A stretch of 47,505 nt of DNA from Pirellulales bacterium. GTDB taxonomy: Bacteria; Planctomycetota; Planctomycetia; Pirellulales; JAEUIK01. This document shows, piece by piece, positions 8,057 to 19,265 of the stretch. The DNA lies in contig JAIBBY010000040.1 in assembly GCA_019694455.1 (NCBI GenBank), forward strand, positions 1 to 47,505. The letters run 5' to 3'. Position numbers and translations under genes: made by a program. Below the pieces are notes generated by a model that was not told where the DNA came from, made no database searches, and saw only the letters and a list, made by a program, of their open reading frames with translations. Positions within the stretch are counted from its first letter, which is position 1; each line of letters opens with the position of its first letter.

Positions 8057-9292
8057 ATGCGAGCATTCGAGGCCACGGGCTACTACTTCAATCGCGCGGC
8101 TGATCAACTCGATCTGACCAGCAATATGCGCACTCTGCTCCTCACCCCAATGCGCGAGATTCGCGTGCAGGTGTCTGTGGAGATGGACAACGGCGAGGTG
8201 ACCACTTTCATTGGCTACCGCGTGCAGCACGACAACGCCCGCGGCCCGATGAAGGGAGGACTACGGTTTCATCCCGATGTCGATCTCGACGAGGTGCGTT
8301 CGCTCGCGGCGCTGATGACCTGGAAGACCGCAGTGGTCGATTTGCCGTACGGCGGCGCCAAAGGGGGCATCGCCGTCGATCCGCGCAAGCTCAGCCCGCG
8401 CGAACTGGAAACCATCACGCGCAAGTTTGTCGATCAAATCCACGACCTGGTTGGTCCGACGGTTGATATTCCGGCGCCCGACATGGGCACCAACGCCGAG
8501 GTAATGGCTTGGTTTGCAAACCAATACGCGAAGTACCACGGATTCAGTCCCGCCTGCGTGACCGGCAAGCCAGTCGAGTTGCACGGCCTGCCCGGCCGAG
8601 AAGAAGCGACGGGCCGAGGGGTGGGCATCCTGGCCTATAAGTTCATTGGCCGCTTGAATCGCAAACCGCGCGATACGCGAGTGGCTATCCAGGGCTTTGG
8701 CAATGTGGGCTCGCACGCCGCCAAGTTCTTGCACGAGGCCGATTTTAAGGTGGTGGCGGTCAGCGATTTGAGCGGGGCGTACTATCGGCCCGAGGGGCTC
8801 GACGTAGCCGCGATGCTACGCCACTCGCTGCAAAACAAGGGGTTGTTGACTGGCTACCCGGATGCCGAGCATTTGGAGCCGTCGCGCTTGTTTGGGCTCG
8901 ACGTGGAACTTTTGATTCCGGCGGCGCTGGGGGATGTCATCAACACCACCAACATGGAGCAAATCAAGGCACCGTTGATCCTGGAGGCTGCGAACGGCCC
9001 AACCGATCCCGAGGCCGATGCGTATTTAGAGAAGCAAGGTGTGACGATTTTGCCGGACATTCTGGCAAATGCTGGCGGTGTGACCGCAAGTTACTTCGAA
9101 TGGGTCCAAAATCTGCAACACTACCAGTGGGGACTCAACCGCGTGCGACAGGAGCTAGATCGCGTTATGACGGACGCCTTTGAACGCGTTTGGCAGATCG
9201 CGCAAGAGCGCAAGGTGAGTCTCCGCACGGCGGCGTACATCCTGGGCATTGGCCGCGTGGGCCGTGCCACGGTGCTAGGCGGAATCGCATAG
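8057..9292 (+). CDS. gdhA: Glutamate dehydrogenase (Glu/Leu/Phe/Val dehydrogenase family)
   Basis: The perfect ribosome site AAGGAG five bases before ATG 8057 fixes the start and gives a 411-residue protein. It should interconvert glutamate and 2-oxoglutarate plus ammonia with NAD(P). Family residues are present: the substrate loop GPMKGGLRFHP (K66), the motif PYGGAKGG with the catalytic Lys (K102), and the catalytic Asp in PAPDMGTN (D142). The dinucleotide-binding motif IQGFGNVGSH follows near 211-220. Length and motifs fit the 410-430-residue hexameric class. Substrate preference within the Glu/Leu/Phe/Val family is inferred from overall similarity to glutamate enzymes. A cNMP-domain gene follows after 15 bases, probably in one operon. 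Confidence 0.93.
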   Translation: MRAFEATGYYFNRAADQLDLTSNMRTLLLTPMREIRVQVSVEMDNGEVTTFIGYRVQHDNARGPMKGGLRFHPDVDLDEVRSLAALMTWKTAVVDLPYGGAKGGIAVDPRKLSPRELETITRKFVDQIHDLVGPTVDIPAPDMGTNAEVMAWFANQYAKYHGFSPACVTGKPVELHGLPGREEATGRGVGILAYKFIGRLNRKPRDTRVAIQGFGNVGSHAAKFLHEADFKVVAVSDLSGAYYRPEGLDVAAMLRHSLQNKGLLTGYPDAEHLEPSRLFGLDVELLIPAALGDVINTTNMEQIKAPLILEAANGPTDPEADAYLEKQGVTILPDILANAGGVTASYFEWVQNLQHYQWGLNRVRQELDRVMTDAFERVWQIAQERKVSLRTAAYILGIGRVGRATVLGGIA

Positions 9293-9307
9293 GCGAGGAA
9301 CAGAGCG

Positions 9308-9892
9308 ATGTTGAATCATCAGGGGGAACCGGCAGCGACGAAAGATCGGGCGTTGCCCGTTGGCGTGGCCGCAGCCGCGCTGGCCGACGTGCCGATCTTT
9401 TCCAATCTCTCGACCAAGGAGCGCGAACAGCTTGCCTCCGTGGCTCATACCGAGCGTTACGCGACCGGCGATATGATCTTTCGCGAAGGGGGCCGCGACG
9501 CGCGCTTGTGCGTGGTGCTGTCCGGCCAATGCGAAGTGATTTGCCACCCCGCCCATGACGGCGCTGCTTCCCCGCTGCGACTGGCGGTGCTGGAGCGGAA
9601 CGACAGCTTTGGCGAGATGTCGTTCTTTGATCGGGCTCCGCACTCGGCCGATGTGCGCGCGGCGAGCCCCGTGGAACTATTGTGCATCGATAGCGCCGAG
9701 TTCGATCGCTTGACCGAGGCGGGCTCGACAGCGGCCTGCAAGCTGGCGCTGGGCTCGGTGCGCACGCTGGCCGAGCGGCTACGGCGGATGGATCACTGGG
9801 TCGCTCAGTTGGCCGGCGCCGAAACGCGCCGCGTCCGCGTCGACGAGTGGAACAATTTCCGCAAGCAACTACAGGGCATCTGGAAGGCTTAG
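9308..9892 (+). CDS. Cyclic nucleotide-binding domain protein
   Basis: This 194-residue protein carries one cNMP-binding (CAP-like) beta-barrel at about 29-150. It begins with the usual lead LADVPIFSNLSTKEREQLA and includes FREGGRDARLCVVLSGQCEV and FGEMSFFDRAPHSADVRA, the phosphate-binding-cassette region, where the normal Arg is kept (HSADVRA). A helical C-terminus follows (VRTLAERLRRMDHWV). There is no DNA-binding HTH, so it is not a CRP-type regulator. It may be a sensory partner for another protein. It sits 15 bases behind gdhA with AGGAACAG as ribosome site, which suggests a link to nitrogen or amino-acid metabolism. That link is inference. Confidence 0.87.
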   Translation: MLNHQGEPAATKDRALPVGVAAAALADVPIFSNLSTKEREQLASVAHTERYATGDMIFREGGRDARLCVVLSGQCEVICHPAHDGAASPLRLAVLERNDSFGEMSFFDRAPHSADVRAASPVELLCIDSAEFDRLTEAGSTAACKLALGSVRTLAERLRRMDHWVAQLAGAETRRVRVDEWNNFRKQLQGIWKA

Positions 9893-9932
9893 CGGCCTGA
9901 CCGGTGATACTCAGGCGGCCAGGCGGCGCCCA

Positions 9933-11024
9933 TCAGGCGTACGAGGTCCGCCGTCGCTTGGCGTCGCCATCCGACTTGCCGGGCTTTGTCTTGGCGACCG
10001 CGGCCAGAATCTGGCTTGCCGCCGCGACATCCTCTGCGTTCACGTCGAGATGGGTCACAGCGCGAATCTGCCGCTCGCTGATTGCCAGCATCAATAGGCC
10101 GCGCTCTTGTAGCCGTGTGGCGACGTAGGCCGCGGTTCCCAAATGCGGAGCGATGCCAAAGATGACGATGTTGGTGTCGACCTCTTCTGGTTCGAGCGAA
10201 AAGCCGTCGATCGCCCGTATGGCGTCGGCCAAGCGCTTGGCGTTGGCGTGGTCTTCAGCGAGGCGGTCGATGTGATGCTCCAGCGCGTACAAGGCGCCTG
10301 CCGCGATGACGCCCGCCTGCCGCATACCGCCGCCAAACAGCTTGCGATGGCGTCGCGCCTTGCGGATATGCTCGTGGGTGCCGGCCAGGGCCGAGCCGAC
10401 CGGAGCGCCCAGCCCCTTGCTGAAGCAAACGCTTACGGTATCGAAGTGGCTCGACCAGCGATCGGCCGCGACGCCGGTGGCCACCACCGCGTTGAAGAGC
10501 CGTGCCCCATCGAGATGCGTGGCCAGCCCCTTGCCGTGCGCCCAGCCGCAGATGGCCTCGATACTCTCATAGGGAAATACCTTGCCGCCACCGCGATTAT
10601 GCGTGTTTTCCAGACACACAAGCCGCGTGCGCGGCAAATGATCGTCGCCGCCGCGAACCAAGCCTTCGAGCTGAGACAGTTCCAGCACGCCAAACTTGCC
10701 CGGCACGGTGCGCGCGGCGACGCCGCTTAGCTGCACATACCCGGCCTGCTCGTAGTTGTAGATATGGCAGCCCGCCTCGCAGATCATTTCGTCCCCTGGC
10801 TGCGTGTGCACCTTGACGCCGATTTGATTGGTCATGGTGCCCGAGGGGGCGTAAATAGCGGCTTCCTTGCCCAGCAGCGCGGCAAGGCGTTCCTCCAAGG
10901 CGCAAACGGTGGGGTCCTCGCCAAACACATCGTCTCCCACTTCAGCGGCGGCCATGGCGGAACGCATCGCCAGCGTGGGGCGGGTCACCGTATCGCTGCG
11001 AAAGTCGAGCAAACGAGCGGGCAT
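9933..11024 (-). CDS. ltaE: Low-specificity L-threonine aldolase
   Basis: This 363-residue fold-type I PLP enzyme should cleave threonine or allo-threonine to glycine and acetaldehyde. Visible family marks are the N-terminal FRSDTVTRPT, the stretch EEAAIYAPSGTMTNQ-like near 53-67 (KEAAIYAPSGTMTNQ), His87 in EAGCHIYNYEQAG, Asp172 in HLDGARLFNA which would hold the PLP ring nitrogen, and the Schiff-base Lys203 in CFSKGLGAPVGS. AGGAG lies six bases before the ATG. It is divergent from the his operon with 225 bases between them. The last 15 residues are basic and probably disordered. Confidence 0.94.
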   Translation of the reverse strand: MPARLLDFRSDTVTRPTLAMRSAMAAAEVGDDVFGEDPTVCALEERLAALLGKEAAIYAPSGTMTNQIGVKVHTQPGDEMICEAGCHIYNYEQAGYVQLSGVAARTVPGKFGVLELSQLEGLVRGGDDHLPRTRLVCLENTHNRGGGKVFPYESIEAICGWAHGKGLATHLDGARLFNAVVATGVAADRWSSHFDTVSVCFSKGLGAPVGSALAGTHEHIRKARRHRKLFGGGMRQAGVIAAGALYALEHHIDRLAEDHANAKRLADAIRAIDGFSLEPEEVDTNIVIFGIAPHLGTAAYVATRLQERGLLMLAISERQIRAVTHLDVNAEDVAAASQILAAVAKTKPGKSDGDAKRRRTSYA

Positions 11025-11249
11025 GACGTCTCCTGGAGGGTTGAATCGGGGACCAAGATTCGGCCGAATCGTTCTATCGCGGGGCGGAAGGTGTCACAAG
11101 CCAAACCGAAACCAAGTCCTTTTCAGAAACCGGGTTACCTTACACAATGGCCAATCGGCCGCTCCCGAACCCCACCGTGCTGATGGCTGTCTGAATTAGG
11201 CTGAATATCAGACATTGTTTCGCTCCCTTCCGCGCAAGGCAAAAACGGT

Positions 11250-13655
<2,406 letters not shown>

Positions 13656-13734
13656 CAGGCAGCAAATCGACTAGGATTTGCCGTTCAGCGCCGCTCGCCA
13701 ACACCACCCCAAAGCCAACATCGGCTCCGACCGC

Positions 13735-14328
13735 ATGGCACGCACCGCCAAAATACAACGCCGCACCGCCGAAACGGCGATCGAGTTGGAACTCAACCTC
13801 GATGGCGCCGGCATCGCCAATGTGGCGACCGGAGTCGGCTTTCTGGACCACATGCTCACGCTGTTGGCGCGGCATGCCGCCATCGACCTGACAGTCAATG
13901 CGCTCGGCGACCTGCATGTCGATCAGCATCACACGGTTGAGGATGTCGGCATCTGCCTCGGCCAGGCCATGCGGCAGGCCCTGGGAGACAAGGCGGGCAT
14001 TCGTCGCTACGGGCACTTCACGCTTCCCATGGATGAGACGCTGGTGACCACCGCGCTTGACCTGGGGGGGCGTTACTACCTGGTGTTCGACGCCAAGTTT
14101 CCTAGCGAAAAGATCGGCCAGTTCGATACCGAGCTGGTCGAAGACTTTTGGCAGGCGGTGGCGGCCAACGCGCTGGCTAATCTGCATGTAGTGTTGCACC
14201 ACGGGCGCAACAGCCATCACATCGCCGAGGCGATCTTCAAATCGACTGCCCGTTCGCTACGGATGGCGCTGGAGCACGATCCGCGCATGCCGGGCGTGCC
14301 GAGCACCAAAGGCACGCTCACCGAATAG
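13735..14328 (+). CDS. hisB: Imidazoleglycerol-phosphate dehydratase
   Basis: From ATG 13735 the product has 197 residues, the length of a monofunctional dehydratase without the phosphatase domain found in enterobacteria. It dehydrates imidazole-glycerol phosphate to imidazole-acetol phosphate, the hisC substrate. The metal-binding signatures [33 protein letters not shown] and [16 protein letters not shown] are intact. An in-frame TTG at 13678 would add 19 residues with unnatural composition and is rejected. It lies 79 bases behind hisC. The ribosome site is weak. Confidence 0.94.
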   Translation: MARTAKIQRRTAETAIELELNLDGAGIANVATGVGFLDHMLTLLARHAAIDLTVNALGDLHVDQHHTVEDVGICLGQAMRQALGDKAGIRRYGHFTLPMDETLVTTALDLGGRYYLVFDAKFPSEKIGQFDTELVEDFWQAVAANALANLHVVLHHGRNSHHIAEAIFKSTARSLRMALEHDPRMPGVPSTKGTLTE

Positions 14329-14354
14329 CGCGACCGCCGCCGCCTGCGGCGCGG

Positions 14355-14741
14355 TTACGGTTTGACGGGCACCTTGGCGATCGATACCCACACCTCGTCG
14401 CCAACGCTCACGCGTTGCAGCGGCGCGGGGTCGAACTCGATTTCCAGGCTGCCATGCACACGCTCCCAGACGATTTGCGTGATGGTGCCGACCATGGTGT
14501 CGCCGCGATAAACGGGGTCTCCCAGCGCCACGTTCACGTCCACCCCGTCCAGGCCGCCATATTTGCCGCGATGGGCGGGCGTGTCTCCCAGGTAGGCGGC
14601 GTCCAGGCTGTGCAACACCGGAAACACAAACCGGCCGTCCCGAGGGGCGCTTGGCGCCTTCTGATAGTTGAAACCCAGGCCGACCAGGGCGACGGCCACA
14701 ATCGCTGGTCCAAGTAGCAACGGAAGCTTGGCGACGCGCAT
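14355..14741 (-). CDS. Small membrane-anchored protein of unknown function
   Basis: The 128-residue product starts at ATG 14741, with GGAG eight bases upstream. It has a single N-terminal membrane segment or uncleaved signal (LPLLLGPAIVAVALVGLGF), then a roughly 95-residue beta-rich domain with the segments FPVLHSLDAAYLGDTPAHRG, DPVYRGDTMVGTIT and SVGDEVWVSIAKVPVKP. The last part suggests a small barrel that could face the periplasm. I do not recognise the family. It is convergent with hisB, 26 bases apart. The open frame continues far upstream, antisense to the aldo/keto reductase gene, but that part is not coding. Confidence 0.78.
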   Translation of the reverse strand: MRVAKLPLLLGPAIVAVALVGLGFNYQKAPSAPRDGRFVFPVLHSLDAAYLGDTPAHRGKYGGLDGVDVNVALGDPVYRGDTMVGTITQIVWERVHGSLEIEFDPAPLQRVSVGDEVWVSIAKVPVKP

Positions 14742-14948
14742 GCGAATTACTCCATTCGGGGTGACATCGAGACGGGTTCGCATGAGATTGTAGCGACTGC
14801 CGCGGCCAGAATTATTTGCAATCGGTCGCAGCCGGCGCCTATCATCACAGGCGCTCGTCTCATCTTGTCGGTCCGCGCTGCCTGGGCCGCCGGCGCACCA
14901 CGTTTGCGGCCAGGTCGGCGACTTACTCGTCCTCTGAAGGAGCCCGCC

Positions 14949-16037
14949 ATGAGTCGTGGTCATGAAGCCGCCACCGAGCGTCGCGATTTTCTCAAGCAGG
15001 GATTGCTGGCCGCCGCGGGGGGCGCTGTTCTCCCCTCGGCCCTCGCGTTCGCCGCTGCTCCCGATCAGAAAGAGATAGCCACCACGGCCACAGGGCTGCC
15101 GATGAAGCCATTTGGCAAGACCGGGCATGTGCTGCCGATCCTCGGCATGGGCGGATCGGCCTTTGTGAAGATGTTCATTCAGGCCTATGGCGTGCCGCTG
15201 CCGCCGATGGAAGAAAGCGCGCGGCTGGTGCGCTACGCCTTTGACCAAGGCATCCGCTATTTCGACACTGCCCGCGTCTATGGCGAAAGCGAAAAAATAT
15301 TTGGCCAGGGTTTGGCCGGCGTGCGCGATCAGGTGTACCTGGCCACCAAGTGCCATGCCATGGAGGCGAAGGGGGTGCGGCCGATGCTGGAGAAGTCGCT
15401 CTCCGAGTTGAACACGGACTATGTCGATTGCGTGCAGATCCACAGCCCGGCGATTGAGAAGATCGGCTTCGACGGCGCCATGCAGTTGCACGCCGAACTG
15501 GTCAAACTGCGCGATGAGAAGCTGCTGAGGTTCATCGGACTGACGACGCACGTGGCGTTTGAAGACGTACTCAAGATGATCTCCACGGGCGGCTTCGATC
15601 AAACACTGTTGGCGTATGGCTACTTTCGCAAGGGGATGGATACCATTCTCTCGCATCGCAACCTGGAACTGCGCGAAATGTGCCTTGCCAAGGCGCACGA
15701 GCAGGGCATGGCGATCGTGGCGATGAAGGTGATGGGCGCCAACATCTTGGGCCACAACGCGGCCAATCTCGTGCCCGACGCGGCGCCCGAGTCGCTGGCC
15801 AAGTTGCCGCCGGCAGCGATCCGCTGGGTGTTGCAAGACGAGCGAGTGTCGCTACTCAATATCGGCGTCTCGATGCAGAGCGATCTCGATCAGAATCTGG
15901 CGACGCTCCGCGGCGATCTGCGTTACACCAATGCCGACGCGATGGCGCTGGCCAACTTCTCTGCCCGCGCTTACGAAGCGCCGCTGGTCAAGGAGATGCA
16001 GGTCACCTGGCTCGGCAGCGATGGCGTCGTGGCGTGA
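14949..16037 (+). CDS. Tat-exported aldo/keto reductase
   Basis: This 362-residue protein begins at ATG 14949 (GAAGGAG upstream) with a twin-arginine signal: RRDFLKQG, then a hydrophobic Ala-rich stretch ending near residue 38. The aldo/keto reductase domain follows. The catalytic tetrad is intact: Asp106 and Tyr111 in YFDTARVYGESEK, Lys134 in ATKCHAM, and His165 in CVQIHSP. Tat export implies it folds in the cytoplasm and binds NAD(P)H there before transport; how it is recharged outside is unknown. There are no extra Fe-S cysteines at the C-terminus, unlike some Fe-S aldo/keto reductases. The substrate is unknown. Confidence 0.9.
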   Translation: MSRGHEAATERRDFLKQGLLAAAGGAVLPSALAFAAAPDQKEIATTATGLPMKPFGKTGHVLPILGMGGSAFVKMFIQAYGVPLPPMEESARLVRYAFDQGIRYFDTARVYGESEKIFGQGLAGVRDQVYLATKCHAMEAKGVRPMLEKSLSELNTDYVDCVQIHSPAIEKIGFDGAMQLHAELVKLRDEKLLRFIGLTTHVAFEDVLKMISTGGFDQTLLAYGYFRKGMDTILSHRNLELREMCLAKAHEQGMAIVAMKVMGANILGHNAANLVPDAAPESLAKLPPAAIRWVLQDERVSLLNIGVSMQSDLDQNLATLRGDLRYTNADAMALANFSARAYEAPLVKEMQVTWLGSDGVVA

Positions 16038-16129
16038 AGGGCGCGGCTGCGTTTGGCGCGAATGAAGTTTGGGGCGTCACAAGCGATTCTTCAAGGCCCT
16101 GGCCGTCCGTCGAAGACTTCTCCACACTG

Positions 16130-16684
16130 TTAGGCTGCCTTGCGGCGCGCGGCGGGCTGGGTAAACGCTGCGATCTGGGCGCGATCGAGCGGTTGATAGG
16201 CCGTGCCCCCCTTGTCCGCCGGTTGCTCGATCCAAAACTGCGTTTGGTCGTTCACTACGCGTGGCAGGTAAAACCATGCGCGGGCCAGCGCGTCGTTGTT
16301 GTGGCAGGCCGCGATCACCACGATATCGAACTTGCCTAGCCCATTGGCCATGCGGGCCAGCACCGAATAGACGTCGCCGGGGAGCAACCGGGTTTGTGCG
16401 CCGGTGGGACGCAGCCGGCAGTGCGCCTCTTTGAGCGGCAGCGGCGCGCCTTGCTCTTCGCCTCGCAGATCGAACGGGTCGATCGCCACATACCGCACCT
16501 CGGCGCGCGGGCGCCCCAGCCCGGCAACCTGGATTAGGCGCGCGGCGCGAGCAGCATCGCCCACGCCGATCTCCAGGATGGCGCCGGCTCGCTGGCGCCG
16601 GATGGCGCGATAGAGCAGGCGTTCTCCCACGGGACGCGAGAACCAAGCGAGATACCAATAGCGCAGCCGCTCGGCGAACGACAC
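16130..16684 (-). CDS. Small SAM-methyltransferase-like protein
   Basis: The best start is GTG 16684, with GGGAG seven bases upstream, giving 184 residues. The protein resembles a class I methyltransferase fold: ILEIGVGDAARAARLIQ (motif I, glycine-rich), VRYVAIDPFDL (acidic end of strand 2), LLPGDVYSVLARMANGLGKFDIVVIA (strands 3 and 4). The usual catalytic motif after strand 4 is replaced by AACHNNDALARAWFYLPR, so activity is not assured. An upstream extension to 16828 is possible in frame but lacks a ribosome site and has unlikely composition. It is divergent from rfbB. No known substrate can be named. Confidence 0.7.
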   Translation of the reverse strand: MSFAERLRYWYLAWFSRPVGERLLYRAIRRQRAGAILEIGVGDAARAARLIQVAGLGRPRAEVRYVAIDPFDLRGEEQGAPLPLKEAHCRLRPTGAQTRLLPGDVYSVLARMANGLGKFDIVVIAACHNNDALARAWFYLPRVVNDQTQFWIEQPADKGGTAYQPLDRAQIAAFTQPAARRKAA

Positions 16685-17133
16685 GGTCCAGCTCCCAGCT
16701 TGCCAAAGTTTGGAATCGGTGAGGCTCTGGCGTTCCCCGTGCAAGCCGCTCCGGCATTCCCTGCCGTCGTCGTAGGTCGGCCGGCGCACAGCGCGCCAGC
16801 CGGTGCATGGCTTGCTCCTTACAGGCAAATTCGACCGGCACGAACGGCAAATCGAAGGAATCGCGAGTTACCGAACAAGCCCCACCAGCCGGCAGGGTTT
16901 ATCAGGCAGTTGGCGCCGCGCGGTGGGCGCTGGCCGAGCCGGCCAGACCCTTTCGGGCGCAGCCACTTCGCCGGTATACTCTTACGTCGATTCGCAAGTC
17001 GTTCGGACCGGCGTCCCGATCACACTTCATGAAGCGGGCGCCGCTGCGTTTTTCCCAATTTAGCTCAGCACCGATCCCGCGTTGCCTGGCGCTCGGTCCA
17101 TGGCGCGTGGAGGTCGCAATTCGAGGCCCTGTC
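16685..17133. other. Divergent intergenic region before rfbB
   Basis: This 449-base stretch separates a minus-strand methyltransferase-like gene from rfbB. Open frames cross it on both strands, but they have no ribosome sites and arginine/proline/alanine-rich translations typical of non-coding GC-rich DNA. TATACT at 16975-16980 is a good -10 box on the plus strand; the -35 region (near 16952) is poor. No RNA gene was recognised. Confidence 0.5.
16975..16980 (+). promoter_or_regulatory. Possible -10 box of the rfbB promoter
   Basis: TATACT matches the housekeeping -10 consensus at five of six positions and lies 153 bases before the rfbB start. No good -35 box stands 16-18 bases upstream (TTCGGG at 16952-16957 is the nearest), so this is a weak assignment. 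Confidence 0.3.
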
Positions 17134-18189
17134 ATGCAGACCATCTTGGTGACCGGCGGCGCCGGCTTCATCGGCAGTTGTTTTGTCCGCCAATGGATCG
17201 CTGAAGAATCGACCCAGCTCGTCAATCTGGACAAGCTCACCTACGCGGGCAACCTCGATTCGCTAGCGCCGGTCGAAGGCAACTCGCGACACATTTTTGT
17301 GCAGGGAGACATTGCCGATCGTGAATTGGTGGGCCGCCTGCTGGCCGAACATCGACCGCGGGCCATCGTCAACTTCGCGGCCGAGTCGCATGTCGATCGC
17401 TCGATCGACGGCCCGGCGGAGTTCGTGCAAACCAATGTGGTCGGCACGTTTGAATTGCTCGAAGCCACGCGTGAATATCTGAAAGGTCTGACGCCCGGCG
17501 AGCGCGACGGCTTTCGCTTCTTGCATGTCTCGACCGACGAGGTGTATGGATCGCTGGGAGACGAGGGCAAATTTCTGGAGACCACCCCTTATTCGCCCAA
17601 CTCCCCCTACTCGGCATCGAAGGCGGCGAGCGACCACTTTGTGCGGGCGTATCATCACACCTTTGGCGTGCCGACGTTGGTCACCAACTGCTCGAACAAC
17701 TATGGGCCGTACCAGTTTCCCGAGAAGCTCTTGCCGTTGATGATTACCAAGTGTTTCAAGGGAGAACCGCTGCCGCTCTATGGCGACGGCATGAACATTC
17801 GCGACTGGCTGTTTGTCGAAGATCATTGCCACGCGATCCGCGCGGTGCTTGCCGCCGGCAAGGTGGGCGAAACTTACAACGTGGGGGGCAATTGCGAACG
17901 CACCAACAAGGACGTGGTGCATGCGATCTGCGACACCGTCGATCGGCTGCGTCCCGATTTGAAGCATCGTCCCTGCCGCAACCTGATTACCCGCGTCGCC
18001 GATCGCCCCGGACACGACCGCCGCTACGCCATCGACGCCGGCAAGATCGAGCGCGACCTGGGCTGGAAACCGGCGCAGAATTTCGAGTCGGGGCTCGAAC
18101 TGACTATTCGCTGGTATATGGACCATCCGGTATGGGTCGAGCGCGTCTTGTCGGGCAAGTACCAGCAGGAGCGATTGGGAGTGGGGTGA
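17134..18189 (+). CDS. rfbB: dTDP-glucose 4,6-dehydratase
   Basis: The 351-residue product is an extended short-chain dehydrogenase that converts dTDP-glucose to dTDP-4-keto-6-deoxyglucose. The NAD-binding motif TGGAGFIGS is at 7-15, the active-site triple STDEVYG (S133, T134, D135, E136) is as in RmlB, and the Tyr159/Lys163 pair lies in YSASKAASD. NNYGPYQFPEKLLPLMI is the usual substrate segment. GAGG lies six bases before the ATG. It forms a pair with rfbA, the preceding enzyme in the pathway. The later genes rfbC and rfbD are not in the window. Confidence 0.96.
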   Translation: MQTILVTGGAGFIGSCFVRQWIAEESTQLVNLDKLTYAGNLDSLAPVEGNSRHIFVQGDIADRELVGRLLAEHRPRAIVNFAAESHVDRSIDGPAEFVQTNVVGTFELLEATREYLKGLTPGERDGFRFLHVSTDEVYGSLGDEGKFLETTPYSPNSPYSASKAASDHFVRAYHHTFGVPTLVTNCSNNYGPYQFPEKLLPLMITKCFKGEPLPLYGDGMNIRDWLFVEDHCHAIRAVLAAGKVGETYNVGGNCERTNKDVVHAICDTVDRLRPDLKHRPCRNLITRVADRPGHDRRYAIDAGKIERDLGWKPAQNFESGLELTIRWYMDHPVWVERVLSGKYQQERLGVG

Positions 18190-18213
18190 GAGAACAGAAG
18201 CGAGCGGTTAGTG

Positions 18214-18268
18214 ACCCCTCATCCGACCTGCACGCACCATCTTTCCCGGCTACGCGGGGGCGAAGGCC
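18214..18268. repeat. Possible degenerate intergenic REP-like element
   Basis: The space between rfbB and rfbA contains CCCCTCATCCGACCTG followed by CTTTCCCGGCTACGCGGGGG and CGAAGG. This resembles the CCCCTCATCCG ... CCCGCTNNGCGGGNGAAGG boxes scattered between genes in many GC-rich bacteria. Only one copy is present in this window, so its repeat nature cannot be shown here. Confidence 0.3.
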
Positions 18269-18365
18269 GAACTCGACGTGGAAGCGGCCGCCACGCCAAG
18301 GGTTGGCTATTGAGAAACGACGCAAACACTAAGGTCAGCGAACACTCAGAGCGAAGCATCGACCA

Positions 18366-19265
18366 ATGAGCGAACCAGTGCTGTGCAAGAAGGGGATCAT
18401 TCTGGCGGGCGGATCGGGGACGCGCTTGCACCCCATCACCAAGGCGGTGAGCAAACAACTGCTGCCGATCTACGACAAGCCGATGATCTACTATCCCTTG
18501 TCGACGTTGATGCTGGCCGGCATTCGCGATGTGCTCTTGATCAGCACGCCCGAGGACATCGGCGGCTTTGAGCGACTGTTGGGAGACGGCGCCCAGCTTG
18601 GCATCTCGATTCGCTACGCTCAGCAACCCAAGCCCGAGGGGCTGGCACAGGCTTTCATCATCGGGCGCGAGTTCGTGGGCCGCGACCACTGCGCCCTGGT
18701 GCTGGGCGACAATTTGTTTTACGGCCAAGGCTTTCAACAGATGTTAGTGCGGGCGGCGTCGCAGCCGGTCGGCGCCACCGTCTTTGCCTACATGGTCAAA
18801 GATCCCGAGCGTTACGGCGTGGTGGCGTTCGACGCTGACGGTCGCGCCAATTCGCTGGAAGAGAAGCCCAAGCAGCCCAAAAGCAACTGGGCGGTGACGG
18901 GCCTCTACTTTTACGACAACCAGGTGATCGACATCGCGGCCCATCTCAAGCCTTCCGCCCGCGGCGAATTGGAAATCACCGATGTCAACCGGGTGTATCT
19001 GGAACGCGCCGAGTTGCGGGTGGAGCGATTCTCGCGCGGCTTCGCCTGGCTCGATACCGGCACACCCGACTCGCTGATTGAGGCGGCCAACTTCATCGAA
19101 GCGATCGAAAAGCGGCAGGGGCTCAAAATCTCTTGTCTGGAAGAGATCGCCTACAACAAGGGCTTTATCAACGCGGCCCAGCTTGAGCAGTTGGCCGCCA
19201 AGCTCAAGAACACCTACGGCGACTATCTGCGCGATTTACTGGCGCACCCGCCGGCGCGCGGTTGA
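18366..19265 (+). CDS. rfbA: Glucose-1-phosphate thymidylyltransferase
   Basis: This 299-residue nucleotidyltransferase makes dTDP-glucose from glucose-1-phosphate and dTTP. The nucleotide-binding signature [14 protein letters not shown] is near residue 12, followed by [18 protein letters not shown], then [13 protein letters not shown] and the sugar-binding [11 protein letters not shown] region. Length and order match RmlA. The 176 bases separating it from rfbB hold no gene. Its last 30 bases overlap the tail of the convergent gene on the other strand. Confidence 0.96.
   Translation: MSEPVLCKKGIILAGGSGTRLHPITKAVSKQLLPIYDKPMIYYPLSTLMLAGIRDVLLISTPEDIGGFERLLGDGAQLGISIRYAQQPKPEGLAQAFIIGREFVGRDHCALVLGDNLFYGQGFQQMLVRAASQPVGATVFAYMVKDPERYGVVAFDADGRANSLEEKPKQPKSNWAVTGLYFYDNQVIDIAAHLKPSARGELEITDVNRVYLERAELRVERFSRGFAWLDTGTPDSLIEAANFIEAIEKRQGLKISCLEEIAYNKGFINAAQLEQLAAKLKNTYGDYLRDLLAHPPARG

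Noticed and set aside
9893..9932. Small inverted repeat between cNMP and threonine aldolase genes
   Set aside because: Only six pairs (GCCTGA/TCAGGC) and no T-run, so I do not call a terminator.
14742..15836. Upstream extension of the small minus-strand gene ending at 14355
   Set aside because: It would run antisense through most of the aldo/keto reductase gene. The region before 14741 has no signal of its own, and GGAG with proper spacing marks the ATG at 14741.
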